Under the pieces are notes generated by a model. The model was not told the DNA's origin. It worked only from the letters and a program-made list of their open reading frames with translations, and made no database searches. Both the position numbers and the translations under genes were made by a program. A DNA stretch of 43,897 nucleotides, taken from a virus. Below are positions 1 to 6,898 of this stretch, piece by piece (the stretch's first letter is position 1; each line of letters opens with the position of its first letter). The stretch lies in IMG/VR virus record IMGVR_UViG_3300025115_000022, positions 1 through 43,897 of that record, one strand, 5' to 3'.

Positions 1-2
1 AG

Positions 3-119
3 CTACAGCAGTACGGAGTAATGGCCCTGGAGAGCGGCTACGGTACGCTGAGTGCAGCAATGGTGGAGCGCCGCGCCCGCGAGGCGCTGGAAGGAGAAGG
101 CAATGCGTTGGGGCATTGA
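3..119 (+). CDS. Small hypothetical protein, 5' end possibly outside window
   Basis: The frame is open from the left edge to a TGA at 117-119. It could enter from outside, or start at the ATG at 21 and give 32 residues. The C-terminal part is charged and helical (MVERRAREALEGEGNALGH). It overlaps the next gene by 17 bases, in the style of this operon. There is no recognisable domain and only the end of the gene may be visible, so this is a weak call. Confidence 0.4.
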   Translation, partial: LQQYGVMALESGYGTLSAAMVERRAREALEGEGNALGH

Positions 120-300
120 GCCGCCGAGATCGGGCAGCAAGCGCATCAAGAGCGGGTTCCTGTGGCTTCCAGCGTGCGCTGGTAATTGGAGCTGGCGGTG
201 GCTTGAATACGCCACATGGGAAGACCGCGTGTACTTGAATGGCACTTGGGGGAAGTACCGATGGATCGACATGGAAGGAGAAGGCAATGGAGATGCGTGA
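103..300 (+). CDS. Small Trp-rich hypothetical protein
   Basis: A 65-residue frame. I chose the ATG at 103 because the purine-rich ribosome site AAGGAGAAGG lies just upstream. The product is rich in tryptophan and aromatic residues, with a basic N-terminal half. No family is recognised. It overlaps the following gene by 14 bases. Its initiation leader (GGAAGGAGAAGGCAATG) is repeated exactly in front of the next gene, inside this gene's own 3' end, so the two starts may be duplicates of one another. Confidence 0.5.
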   Translation: MRWGIEPPRSGSKRIKSGFLWLPACAGNWSWRWLEYATWEDRVYLNGTWGKYRWIDMEGEGNGDA

Positions 301-562
301 GCGCCTGAAAGCAATCGACGCCGAGGTTCAACTCTGCGTGATGGGCCTGTCCGACGATGAGTTCTACTCGATCCGCAAGGCGGTGGCGGATGCGATTGCC
401 GCCTGCGCCGACGGCGGGTGGAGGACGATGGAGACGGCGCTTGCCGATGTCCGCGTGCTATTGGTTAACATGAACAGGCAAGTGGTCATTGGGTATCCTG
501 CGGAAACGGACACCCACTGGCAGCCATTGCCGCTGCCGCCGAAGGAAGCCCCCGATGCGTAG
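287..562 (+). CDS. Hypothetical acidic protein
   Basis: A 91-residue protein. The ATG at 287 is preceded by GGAAGGAGAAGGC, a strong ribosome site; a second ATG follows at 293. The N-terminal third is helical and charged (MRERLKAIDAEVQ), and the C-terminus is proline-rich. The end overlaps the next start by 8 bases. No domain is recognised, and the role is unknown beyond belonging to a coupled set of small phage genes. Confidence 0.6.
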   Translation: MEMRERLKAIDAEVQLCVMGLSDDEFYSIRKAVADAIAACADGGWRTMETALADVRVLLVNMNRQVVIGYPAETDTHWQPLPLPPKEAPDA

Positions 563-809
563 CGCCATCCCGTTCGGTCTGTTCGGCATGGAGGTCATTG
601 TTGACGTGAACTGCTACAAGACCATAAACGAGCAGGTCCGCTTCCCGCGATCCAAGAAGAAGCGCATCCGCAAGAAGTGGTGCAAGGACCGGCGCAACTG
701 GGTGTTCGAGAAGACGCCGCTGTGCTACCAGATGGGGAACAAGATCATTTGCGCTCCGGAAGTGATGGGCCAGATTCGCGCCGCGTGCGCCGAGGTGAAC
801 CATGCGTAG
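555..809 (+). CDS. Small basic hypothetical protein
   Basis: An 84-residue protein starting at the ATG at 555. The centre is strongly basic (RSKKKRIRKKW, then KDRRNW), which suggests nucleic-acid contact, but no family is recognised. It overlaps the lipoprotein gene downstream by 8 bases. The first 15 coding bases (ATGCGTAGCGCCATC) are identical to the first 15 of that next gene, although the proteins then diverge completely. This looks like a duplicated start region. Confidence 0.6.
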   Translation: MRSAIPFGLFGMEVIVDVNCYKTINEQVRFPRSKKKRIRKKWCKDRRNWVFEKTPLCYQMGNKIICAPEVMGQIRAACAEVNHA

Positions 810-1269
810 CGCCATCATCCTGCTCGCCTGCCTCGCCGTGGCGGGGTGCGTCGCAACCATGCCTGCCAACCGTTCGGAATTGCCGAACACTTCGACCACC
901 ATTCGTCAGGAATTGCCGGATAGTTCAGCCACCGCTGCCATGGTTGCCAAGGTCATGGTCGCAAACGACATCACCCTGCCGATGGTCGCCGCCTACCTCT
1001 ACAACCTCGGCTACACCGTCCATCCGTCACAGTTGCCGAAGTGGCACTGGTCAGCACCCACTGTGGGCGCACCTGTCGCCTACTATGCCTTCGAAATGAT
1101 CGGGGCCACAGGCGACACCACCCTTATCCACTATCTACCGCAGGCCGCGGGGCCCTACAGGCTCAAGGTGCGTGGGGTGGCTGCGAGTGGTGCGGTTGGC
1201 CCCTGGTCGTTGATCGGCTGGTCTGATAATGGGAACGGCAGTAATGCTCTTCCTGGTGCTGGCCCGTGA
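802..1269 (+). CDS. Predicted phage-encoded lipoprotein
   Basis: A 155-residue protein. The N-terminus is a lipoprotein signal: a short basic start, a hydrophobic core and the lipobox LAVAGC with the acylated cysteine at residue 16. This predicts export, signal peptidase II cleavage and membrane anchoring. The mature part is polar at first. It ends in a beta-rich stretch (YRLKVRGVAASGAVGPWS) resembling a fibronectin-type strand pattern. Possible roles are superinfection exclusion or an outer-membrane spanin subunit, but at about 140 mature residues it is longer than a typical o-spanin. The ATG at 802 overlaps the previous stop by 8 bases, and the end overlaps the next gene by GTGA. Confidence 0.7.
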   Translation: MRSAIILLACLAVAGCVATMPANRSELPNTSTTIRQELPDSSATAAMVAKVMVANDITLPMVAAYLYNLGYTVHPSQLPKWHWSAPTVGAPVAYYAFEMIGATGDTTLIHYLPQAAGPYRLKVRGVAASGAVGPWSLIGWSDNGNGSNALPGAGP

Positions 1270-1604
1270 ACTCGCTGTTCGCATCGGAGCGACTCATCAA
1301 AGTCATTGCCACTGCAGCCCACGGTGGTGATGACGATGATGGGTACACAATCAGTGACGATGACTACCTCACCCTAGTTGAGGTGCTACAGTGGTTGATG
1401 TCCGGTGCCAAGGAAGACGGACAGATCATGGCCGCTACCGGACTGCCGACTGTGAACATTGACGAGCTGAAGATGATAGCCCTGAGACAGGCTGTAGCGA
1501 AGCACAAGACCAAGGTAGCGGCCTGTGAGGCCATGGGGGTAGATAGGGCCACGTTCTGGCGTTGGCTACAAAAGGAGAGGCTAGATGAAGATTCACTACA
1601 TTAA
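1266..1604 (+). CDS. Fis-type helix-turn-helix DNA-binding protein
   Basis: A 112-residue protein starting at GTG 1266, inside the previous stop (GTGA overlap). The first half is acidic (GGDDDDGYTISDDDY). The C-terminus, about residues 76-103, has a Fis/resolvase-type helix-turn-helix: KTKVAACEAMGVDRATFWRW, with AACEAMGV as the first helix and turn and RATFWRWL as the recognition helix. This predicts a sequence-specific DNA-binding regulator or a recruitment factor. It lies upstream of the helicase, so a role in transcription or in marking an origin are both possible. Confidence 0.7.
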   Translation: MNSLFASERLIKVIATAAHGGDDDDGYTISDDDYLTLVEVLQWLMSGAKEDGQIMAATGLPTVNIDELKMIALRQAVAKHKTKVAACEAMGVDRATFWRWLQKERLDEDSLH

Positions 1605-1623
1605 ACTGGTGGCACTCAAGTGA
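1585..1623 (+). CDS. Possible 12-residue micro-peptide
   Basis: ATG at 1585 after the ribosome site AAAGGAGAGG, reading MKIHYIKLVALK and stopping at TGA 1621-1623. It sits out of frame across the end of the HTH gene and ends in a GTGA overlap with the next GTG start. It could be a translational-coupling leader rather than a functional peptide. The call rests only on the ribosome site and the two overlaps. Confidence 0.2.
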   Translation: MKIHYIKLVALK

Positions 1624-1922
1624 AAGCCCCTGTGAGCCTCATCCGCTATAAGTGCCGTCACTGTGGCGAGCTCGACATCATTGGGACTACCTGGTACCAG
1701 TTGAACAGCTGGTCCAGATCCACTGACGCAAACGGAGAAGAGTCTTACATGGTTGCAACCGCTGGTGGAGATTCTCCGCTGGACACCCTTTGGTGCAACG
1801 TCTGTGAGACTGAGATCGGTTGGGACGACGTAGAAGGGGAGCTGATACCATTTGAGCAAACCGACCAAGGCTGGCGGGAACGAAACTACCCGCCTAATAG
1901 AAACAATCAGCAAGCTGACTGA
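1620..1922 (+). CDS. Zinc-ribbon-like small protein
   Basis: A 100-residue protein starting at GTG 1620. Two CxxC pairs are visible, CRHC at about residues 12-15 and CNVC at about 59-62, the pattern of a zinc ribbon. The region between holds aromatic residues and a small beta-like core. Such ribbons in phage middle genes often bind nucleic acid or protein partners, and nothing more specific can be said. The 3' end overlaps the next gene by 71 bases in another frame. Confidence 0.62.
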   Translation: MKAPVSLIRYKCRHCGELDIIGTTWYQLNSWSRSTDANGEESYMVATAGGDSPLDTLWCNVCETEIGWDDVEGELIPFEQTDQGWRERNYPPNRNNQQAD

Positions 1923-2085
1923 ACAGAACCGAGTGCTGAAGGATGCCTACACCAAGAACCACGAGATGACTGAAGCGCTCTACGGATTCATCTACTCGCA
2001 AGAGAAGGTCATCCCTTCCTGGCTGGTTGTGGATGTCCTGCGAATCCTGAACAAACGCAAGGTCATCAACATGGAGCAGCTGTGA
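1852..2085 (+). CDS. Small coiled-coil hypothetical protein
   Basis: A 77-residue protein starting at TTG 1852 with the upstream ribosome site AAGGGGAG. Residues 12-35 look like a coiled coil (RLIETISKLTEQNRVLKDAY). The C-terminal half is helical and hydrophobic (IPSWLVVDVLRILNKRKV). No family is recognised. The start lies inside the end of the previous gene, and the stop overlaps the next GTG start by 4 bases. Confidence 0.55.
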   Translation: MSKPTKAGGNETTRLIETISKLTEQNRVLKDAYTKNHEMTEALYGFIYSQEKVIPSWLVVDVLRILNKRKVINMEQL

Positions 2086-2405
2086 ACGCGGTCTATGCTG
2101 TCTCCATTGTTGGGGGCAGCATGGCCCTCTTCAAGGAGTTCATCAGTGCGCTGAACTACTGGGAGTATGTCCGTCTCGGTGATGGAATCAATCCATCGTT
2201 GTGTGACCTACTGGGAATAAGCCGCGATGAGGTCACGCTCTGCGAGATCGCCGTCCTGGATGCGGCTAACTGGGACGTCATCAGTCACGCCATGGATGTG
2301 AACAAGGCCAGGCGTGAACGACAAAAGCATGGAGAGCTTCTTGAACTACGACAGGCTGCTGACAAGGTACATCCAAGGGCTGATCAAGAACCAGGGTGCC
2401 AGTAA
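2082..2405 (+). CDS. Hypothetical protein upstream of helicase
   Basis: A 107-residue protein starting at GTG 2082 in a GTGA overlap. The first 75 residues look like a genuine globular protein with a helical, HTH-like stretch (CDLLGISRDEVTLCEIAV). The last 30 overlap the helicase start in another frame and are of lower-complexity charged composition. It could be a helicase-partner protein by position, but no homologous family is recognised. Confidence 0.55.
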   Translation: MNAVYAVSIVGGSMALFKEFISALNYWEYVRLGDGINPSLCDLLGISRDEVTLCEIAVLDAANWDVISHAMDVNKARRERQKHGELLELRQAADKVHPRADQEPGCQ

Positions 2406-3603
2406 CCGTCACTGGCTGAAGGCCTACCACATCAGGAATCCCTTCGACCGTATGGTCGTTGAGGAGCTGTATGATATGTGGGCCAAGAAGTCGGTGATGA
2501 GTCCTGAGCTGGTGATCGAACGACTTGTCAGGGCTGCGAAGAACCATGGTGTGGATGAGAACCTGGTCTACACCCTGGTCAGTGACTCTATCGGATCGGA
2601 TGTCTCTGCTCCTGAGGTCATGGAACTCCACGATGCCCTCATCAAGCACGAGATCGAAGCCAGTGCCCGGACTACCCTGATGAAGCTGATGTCCTCCATC
2701 GGCTCACCAGGGGCCATTGACGAGGCCCTGGAGATCATGCGGAACCTGAAGGGACTCCAACCTTCACCCATCGTCGATCTGGTCTCTCAGGTCAACGTGG
2801 CGATCCAGGATGTCGAGAAGGGGGCCAATGCCCTGATCCCCTACGGCATCAAGCGACTCGACAAGAACATCGGCGGCATCTACCGCAAGGAGATCTGCGT
2901 ACTGGCTGGCAGGCCTGGGCATGGCAAGACCAGCTTGGCCTGTCAGTTCGTCCTGAACATTCTTGACCAAGGCTACAAGGTGATGATTATCTCCAAGGAG
3001 ATGGACGCAAGTCGGCTGATCCACAAGCTGATTGCCAATAGAAGCAACCTGACGAGCAAGGACATCATGCTCGGCGAGTTGACTGAAGACCAGAGGAAGG
3101 AGCTTCATCGTGCGGGTAAAGCTCTGTGCGAAGCGTATGACGGGCGGCTTCTACTGTTCGATGACGTTTATGATTCGGCGAAGGTTGAGACGCTTGTGGC
3201 TCGCCATCGCCCGGACATCGTTGTCGATGACTACCTCCAGCTCTCGCAGTACGTTAGTGATAACGGTCGGGTCGAGCTTAATCGACTTCTCAAGCACTAC
3301 AAGATCATTGCCAAGACTTATGACGTAGGGATGTTCTGTCTGTCCCAGTTGAACCGTGACATCGAGAAGCGGGAAGATCCCAGGCCCAGGTTGTCTGACC
3401 TGGCTGAGTCGGGTACCATTGAGCAGATTGCAGCTACGGTTGCCTTCGTGTTCTATGGTCATGCCTTCGACCATACCGAGTATCCGCCCGACAAGGTGGA
3501 GCTCATCGTCGACAAGAGCCGTTACGGCAAACGCCTGACGGTGGAGCTGTTGTTCGATGGAGAACACATGCGCTACTTGCCGGCTCCTGGGAAAGTACAG
3601 TGA
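2314..3603 (+). CDS. DnaB-like replicative DNA helicase
   Basis: A 429-residue protein of the DnaB/RecA-fold helicase family, which unwinds duplex DNA ahead of the fork using ATP. Residues 1-150 are an alpha-helical N-terminal domain as in DnaB. A linker follows, then the RecA core. Walker A is GRPGHGKTS at 199-207 and Walker B is IVVDDYLQL with aspartates at 305-306. The later CLSQLNRD and RPRLSDLAESGTIEQ segments are typical of DnaB motifs. No primase domain is fused. I use GTG 2314; an ATG at 2329 is an alternative. It overlaps its neighbours on both sides. No DNA polymerase is seen nearby. Confidence 0.92.
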   Translation: MNDKSMESFLNYDRLLTRYIQGLIKNQGASNRHWLKAYHIRNPFDRMVVEELYDMWAKKSVMSPELVIERLVRAAKNHGVDENLVYTLVSDSIGSDVSAPEVMELHDALIKHEIEASARTTLMKLMSSIGSPGAIDEALEIMRNLKGLQPSPIVDLVSQVNVAIQDVEKGANALIPYGIKRLDKNIGGIYRKEICVLAGRPGHGKTSLACQFVLNILDQGYKVMIISKEMDASRLIHKLIANRSNLTSKDIMLGELTEDQRKELHRAGKALCEAYDGRLLLFDDVYDSAKVETLVARHRPDIVVDDYLQLSQYVSDNGRVELNRLLKHYKIIAKTYDVGMFCLSQLNRDIEKREDPRPRLSDLAESGTIEQIAATVAFVFYGHAFDHTEYPPDKVELIVDKSRYGKRLTVELLFDGEHMRYLPAPGKVQ

Positions 3604-3920
3604 CCGATATTCAGCTGAAGATCCGGGTGCTGAAGCTGATCATTGGTTACTGCGGCGACATGACAACTGGCTACATCAACATCAGCCGCATCTGTGGCGG
3701 TCTCGCGAACATCCTCATTGAGATCGACAAGGCCACTGCTGCAGGAGATGAAGAGCTGGTTGCCGACCTGACCAAGAGTGCAGGCACTACTCCTGATGAG
3801 GCCTACAACACCCTGGTTCTGTGCGCTGGCAAGGTTCTGGGCAAAGACAAAAGTGAACTCGAGAGAGAGGCGTTTCATGTCACGGAAGTCGACAAGTACC
3901 TGGAAGGCGACGGAACGTGA
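3600..3920 (+). CDS. Hypothetical protein downstream of helicase
   Basis: A 106-residue, mostly helical acidic protein starting at GTG 3600 in a GTGA overlap with the helicase stop. The middle is predicted helical (ICGGLANILIEIDKATAAGD). No family is recognised. It sits between the helicase and a nuclease and overlaps the nuclease gene by 44 bases, so a part in DNA replication or recombination is inferred from position only. Confidence 0.62.
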   Translation: MTDIQLKIRVLKLIIGYCGDMTTGYINISRICGGLANILIEIDKATAAGDEELVADLTKSAGTTPDEAYNTLVLCAGKVLGKDKSELEREAFHVTEVDKYLEGDGT

Positions 3921-4257
3921 AGTAGCCGACTTCCTTCACCCTGGGCAGGGGAGGCGTACTCCCCTGTCTGGGGCCAACAGCGGTCATGACACAAGCAGTG
4001 ACTGTCTGAACTGCGGTGTGTATGCTGAGGTGAAGTACCGTCAGAAGCATACCGTCTACACCCTGGTCGATGACACACGGGGGAAGGCTCTGAAAGAGGG
4101 CCTTCTCCCTGTCGTGGCGCTGAAGCAAGCTCGACGCCATGGGTTTCTCCTGGTGATCGATAGCCGGGACTTCGACGAGGTGATCAAGATCCTCGCCGAG
4201 AACCGGAAGACATCCACCCGAACCATTGAGGAGATCCTTGATGGAGACCAAAGATAA
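3877..4257 (+). CDS. Holliday-junction-resolvase-like PD-(D/E)XK nuclease
   Basis: A 126-residue protein. I chose ATG 3877 because GAGAGAGAGG precedes it; the frame extends further upstream but without protein character. The layout matches small archaeal-Hjc/phage resolvase-like nucleases. It has an N-terminal TEREVADFL helix, an RRTPLSGANSGHD segment with an aspartate, then AEVKYR at about residues 53-58 as the ExK catalytic motif, and a conserved PVVALKQARRHGFLLVI strand. It probably cleaves branched DNA during replication or before packaging. Its position just after the helicase supports this. Confidence 0.72.
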   Translation: MSRKSTSTWKATEREVADFLHPGQGRRTPLSGANSGHDTSSDCLNCGVYAEVKYRQKHTVYTLVDDTRGKALKEGLLPVVALKQARRHGFLLVIDSRDFDEVIKILAENRKTSTRTIEEILDGDQR

Positions 4258-4444
4258 ACCGCTCGACAACGTGGTTGAGATCAAGCTGAGCATTCGCACC
4301 AACAACGTGAAGCTGAGTGGCGTCAGGATGATATCGGCAACTGAGCTGACCAGCTGCGTTGATCCCGCCATGCTGATGGAGGAACACTTCCGTACGCTGA
4401 AGCACCAGATCATGGCCACGTTCCTGAACACTGAGGTCAAGTGA
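4241..4444 (+). CDS. Small hypothetical protein
   Basis: A 67-residue protein. I chose ATG 4241 because GAGGAGATCC lies just upstream; an in-frame TTG at 4226 is less likely. The composition is mixed beta and helix, with MEEHFRTLKHQIMATFL near the C-terminus. It overlaps the nuclease gene by 17 bases and the next start by 4. No family is recognised. Confidence 0.6.
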   Translation: METKDKPLDNVVEIKLSIRTNNVKLSGVRMISATELTSCVDPAMLMEEHFRTLKHQIMATFLNTEVK

Positions 4445-4680
4445 TGAACTACATCGTCACCTGGACCACGGACGTTCCCCCTCATAGCGTTGCCTCGTCG
4501 TATGGTTGCGTCCTCTGTGGTAACAAGCTGGCGGCAGAGAGTGTCGTCAGGAAGCTGATTCAGGAGGGATACAAGAGCAGCTCCATTGTCATCTATGCTT
4601 CGGCACACATCGTTCCATTCTCGGTCAATGAGAGGGTCGTCAAGCATGTCGATGTCGCTGTCGGAGACCCTGATGCTTGA
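4441..4680 (+). CDS. Small hypothetical protein with CxxC
   Basis: A 79-residue protein starting at GTG 4441, with an ATG at 4444 as an equally good start. A single CVLC motif lies at about residues 23-26, followed by a helix (AAESVVRKLIQEGY) and beta strands. The compact alpha/beta pattern suggests a folded domain. No family is recognised. It overlaps both neighbours by a few bases. Confidence 0.58.
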   Translation: MMNYIVTWTTDVPPHSVASSYGCVLCGNKLAAESVVRKLIQEGYKSSSIVIYASAHIVPFSVNERVVKHVDVAVGDPDA

Positions 4681-4900
4681 GAAGGTGCCATACAGGCTGA
4701 CCTTGGTTCTCGAGGTGGTCGAACACGCTGATGCCATAGAGCCAATCGCACCATTCAGCTTCCACCAGGTTGAGTTTGTTCCGAGCAACTGGCTGGCACA
4801 GAGGCACAAGTACCAGCTCGCTCAGTACATCGACGAGCTGAGAGATGCCATGCTGGCCGAGGTGTGCAACGAGGACTGGCGTACTGACAGGAAGGAGTAG
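4673..4900 (+). CDS. Small hypothetical protein
   Basis: A 75-residue protein. I chose ATG 4673, with GGAG seven bases upstream and an 8-base overlap with the previous stop; ATGs at 4646 and 4652 are possible. The first half is beta-like (YRLTLVLEVVEHADAIEPIA) and the second half helical and acidic (QLAQYIDELRDAMLAE). No recognised family. Confidence 0.58.
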   Translation: MLEKVPYRLTLVLEVVEHADAIEPIAPFSFHQVEFVPSNWLAQRHKYQLAQYIDELRDAMLAEVCNEDWRTDRKE

Positions 4901-4904
4901 GGCG

Positions 4905-5117
4905 ATGATGGAGAAATTTCTCATCCGCGTGTCGATTCAGGAGGCGACGGGACAGAGCCCAGTTGAGGGCATGACGTACTCTCTGGCTGAAGAGCACCTG
5001 CTGGACATTGCCAGTCCTGCCACAATGCCGACCGCTGGTCGGCATGCAAGGTGGCTGGCAATCCAGCTGGTCGAGACCATGCGGATGGACATGGGCATCA
5101 AGTCCGATGAGGACTAG
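4905..5117 (+). CDS. Small hypothetical protein
   Basis: A 70-residue protein starting at ATG 4905 (or 4908) after the clear ribosome site GGAAGGAG. It has an N-terminal beta strand (KFLIRVSIQEATG) and a C-terminal helix (HARWLAIQLVETMRMDMG). It is the last gene before the only real gap in this operon, 60 bases containing a ribosome-site hairpin. No family is recognised. Confidence 0.6.
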   Translation: MMEKFLIRVSIQEATGQSPVEGMTYSLAEEHLLDIASPATMPTAGRHARWLAIQLVETMRMDMGIKSDED

Positions 5118-5142
5118 CTCAACAGTCCATGAACTGCTTTCA

Positions 5143-5178
5143 CGGGACCTCCATGGTGATGAGCCTTAGGAGGTCCTG
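5143..5178 (+). promoter_or_regulatory. Hairpin hiding the ribosome site and start of the 5178 gene
   Basis: The arms CGGGACCTCC (5143-5152) and GGAGGTCCTG (5169-5178) pair over 10 positions with one G-U pair, around a 16-base loop. The right arm contains the whole Shine-Dalgarno sequence and the first base of the GTG start. Translation of the next gene should therefore be off when this folds. There is no T-run, so it is not a terminator. The function is inferred from pairing only. Confidence 0.6.
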
Positions 5179-5450
5179 TGGAACAGTTCTACCTGGGGAA
5201 ACCACATCGAAAGGTCATCCTTCGCGGCATCCAAGAGGCTCTCGAGATCTCTCACCAGACTGGCGAGGACCTGTACGAGGATGATGAGGATGGACCGAAC
5301 TTGCTTTACTCGAACAGCTGGGATACCATAACAAGGCGCAACGTATGGCGGGCACTTCGGTCTGCCTACGGTCTGAGTCACATGGTCAGGAGCGCTCTGC
5401 CCGCTGAATTGAAGGCAGGAACCGTCGGGCCCGACTTCGAGGTCCGCTAG
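5178..5450 (+). CDS. Hypothetical protein under ribosome-site hairpin
   Basis: A 90-residue protein starting at GTG 5178 with the strong ribosome site TAGGAGG, which is sequestered in a hairpin. The product has a basic N-terminus (KPHRKVILRGIQEALEI), an acidic patch (EDLYEDDEDG) and a basic helix (RRNVWRALRSAYGLSHMVR). The basic helices and the structured leader raise the possibility of an RNA-binding protein that controls its own translation, but no family is recognised and this is speculation. Confidence 0.63.
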   Translation: MEQFYLGKPHRKVILRGIQEALEISHQTGEDLYEDDEDGPNLLYSNSWDTITRRNVWRALRSAYGLSHMVRSALPAELKAGTVGPDFEVR

Positions 5451-5457
5451 GAGTGAC

Positions 5458-5841
5458 ATGAAGCAGAACCTGAGCACTGGTGGCGGTGGCGGCGTGGACG
5501 AGGGTTTCCCCAAGGACACACCCATGCAGGAGTATTCTCCTCCTCCTCCTCCTCCCTGGATGGAGGACATGAAGCGTGAGGCTGCCCGGATGCGGGACAT
5601 CAGCACCACGGCTGCGAGGTTCCTGGAGGCCTACATCACCAGCGGTGGCACCTGGCAGAACCTGGATGAGAAGCACATCCACAAGGCCTATGAGATCGCT
5701 GCTGGCTTCGTGACCATGGGTGAGCAGTTCTGGGGTCGTGCCCAGGCTGAGATCATCGAGAAGTACGAGAAGCCCGAGGGAGCGGTCCCTGAGTCCAACA
5801 TCGTCGGGCTCGATGGTCAACCCCTTTCGACTGAGAATTGA
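5458..5841 (+). CDS. Hypothetical protein with Gly and Pro runs
   Basis: A 127-residue protein starting at ATG 5458, with AGGAGTGAC just upstream. The N-terminus is low complexity, with a glycine run (STGGGGGVDEG) and a run of six prolines before WMEDMKREAARM. Residues 35-105 form a helical domain (TTAARFLEAYITSGG and IHKAYEIAAGFVTMGEQFW). No family is recognised. The flexible proline arm could be a protein-binding tail. It overlaps the next TTG start by 4 bases. Confidence 0.63.
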   Translation: MKQNLSTGGGGGVDEGFPKDTPMQEYSPPPPPPWMEDMKREAARMRDISTTAARFLEAYITSGGTWQNLDEKHIHKAYEIAAGFVTMGEQFWGRAQAEIIEKYEKPEGAVPESNIVGLDGQPLSTEN

Positions 5842-6302
5842 CCTTGCACAAACCGCTGGTCAGCTCTCGCATCTGCGAGCTCTGTGACAAGCCGTTTGTT
5901 CCTGGCCTCACTGGTGGAGTCAGATACCATCATGGCTGTGCCGTTGAGGCCAGGAGGCAGTACCAGAAGAGGTACTGGCATCTCAGGAACGGCAGGGGTG
6001 GAAGAACCCACTGTCGGAACATCGATCTCGAGTACGACTGGAACTACGCCTGCCCTGTCTGCGGCATGAAGCATCCCACCGATCAGAAGGCCTACAAGTG
6101 CTGCGAGGGTGACGTCCGTTCAGACCGTGAGCCCTACTACCAAGAAGGTGGCTTTTGGTACCTAACCGGAGACCCAAGGCTTCTGCTGATGCCGAAGAAC
6201 GAAGTAACAATTTCCTCGTTACGGATACGCTGTACGGGTACCAGTTGCAGTGCCCCTGCTGTGGATTCCTCAGACTCGACCCAGCCATCATCCGTGGGCT
6301 GA
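5838..6302 (+). CDS. Zinc-finger protein, HNH/treble-clef-like N-terminus
   Basis: A 154-residue protein starting at TTG 5838 in a TTGA overlap. It contains CELC (about residues 13-16) followed by YHHGC, then a basic helix (RRQYQKRYWHLRNGRGGR), then CPVC and CC. The first part resembles the treble-clef zinc site of small HNH or endonuclease-VII-like proteins, but no clear catalytic histidine set can be assigned. The last third is Ser/Thr-rich and overlaps the next gene by 148 bases. The true C-terminus may therefore be shorter, or a frameshift may join the two frames. Confidence 0.52.
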   Translation: MTLHKPLVSSRICELCDKPFVPGLTGGVRYHHGCAVEARRQYQKRYWHLRNGRGGRTHCRNIDLEYDWNYACPVCGMKHPTDQKAYKCCEGDVRSDREPYYQEGGFWYLTGDPRLLLMPKNEVTISSLRIRCTGTSCSAPAVDSSDSTQPSSVG

Positions 6303-6565
6303 GGGTACTTGAGGAGATCTTTACGCTGAGGCTGCGCCATGGCTGCATGTGCGTGGAGGAAGCCAAGCGCTGGTACCGACAGCAGAACCCCTCGAAACAG
6401 GCAGCCATGTACCGCACCGTCCCCATGTACATGGGCGGTGGTGTAGTTCTTGATTTGCCAGTGGGTTACGACGAGACCATCCGCAAGCAGCTGAACGCTG
6501 TTGGCGCTGACTGCTACCTCGAGTCCGATACGGAGGGCGATCACTTGTTCCTGGTGACGAAGTGA
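6155..6565 (+). CDS. Small cysteine-containing hypothetical protein
   Basis: A 136-residue protein starting at TTG 6155 after AAGGTGG. It contains CPCCG at about residues 33-37 and CMC at about 64-66, a possible zinc site. The C-terminal half is alpha/beta (VLDLPVGYDETIRKQLNAVG). The long out-of-frame overlap with the previous gene is unusual here. Either the start lies further in, or both frames belong to one zinc protein interrupted by a frameshift. The function is unknown. Confidence 0.52.
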   Translation: MVPNRRPKASADAEERSNNFLVTDTLYGYQLQCPCCGFLRLDPAIIRGLRVLEEIFTLRLRHGCMCVEEAKRWYRQQNPSKQAAMYRTVPMYMGGGVVLDLPVGYDETIRKQLNAVGADCYLESDTEGDHLFLVTK

Positions 6566-6897
6566 GTGCTTGGTTCAGGACGGGCCTCGATAGGAACCGG
6601 GGCTCGTCCGCTTTCCTGGGAAGCTCCCTGAAGGGCCGTATGGCAACGAAGAAACCCACACCCATAGTGACCGTCGGAATCGACTTGCCGGGCGTAGGAG
6701 CCATCCTGGAGCTTCAGGTGCGGTTCAAGAAGGGCCGCCTGCAGGAGATCCACCGCCAGTATGGGAGGTCGGACCTGGCCATCGAGAAGCTACATGAGGA
6801 AATCTTAGAATCTGTGACGATGTTCATAAATACGAACATCGACGTCATGGTGAGTGACGAGGATCTCATAGAGCTGCTTGCTACCCACGGTAAGTAA
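6562..6897 (+). CDS. Hypothetical protein at the convergent junction
   Basis: A 111-residue frame from GTG 6562 (GTGA overlap). The ATG at 6640, with AAGGG upstream, may be the true start and gives 85 residues, since the extra 26 residues look non-globular. The body is beta then helix (PIVTVGIDLPGVGAILELQV, then LAIEKLHEEILESVTMF). It is the last gene of the rightward block. Its TAA is one base from the stop of the opposing 996-residue gene, within the 13-base palindrome GTAAGTAACTTAC. No terminator is visible between the two. Confidence 0.58.
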   Translation: MSAWFRTGLDRNRGSSAFLGSSLKGRMATKKPTPIVTVGIDLPGVGAILELQVRFKKGRLQEIHRQYGRSDLAIEKLHEEILESVTMFINTNIDVMVSDEDLIELLATHGK

Positions 6898-6898
6898 C

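Noticed and set aside
3880-4809. 309-codon minus-strand frame
   Set aside because: It crosses several confident plus-strand genes, including the nuclease, and has no ribosome site or domain.
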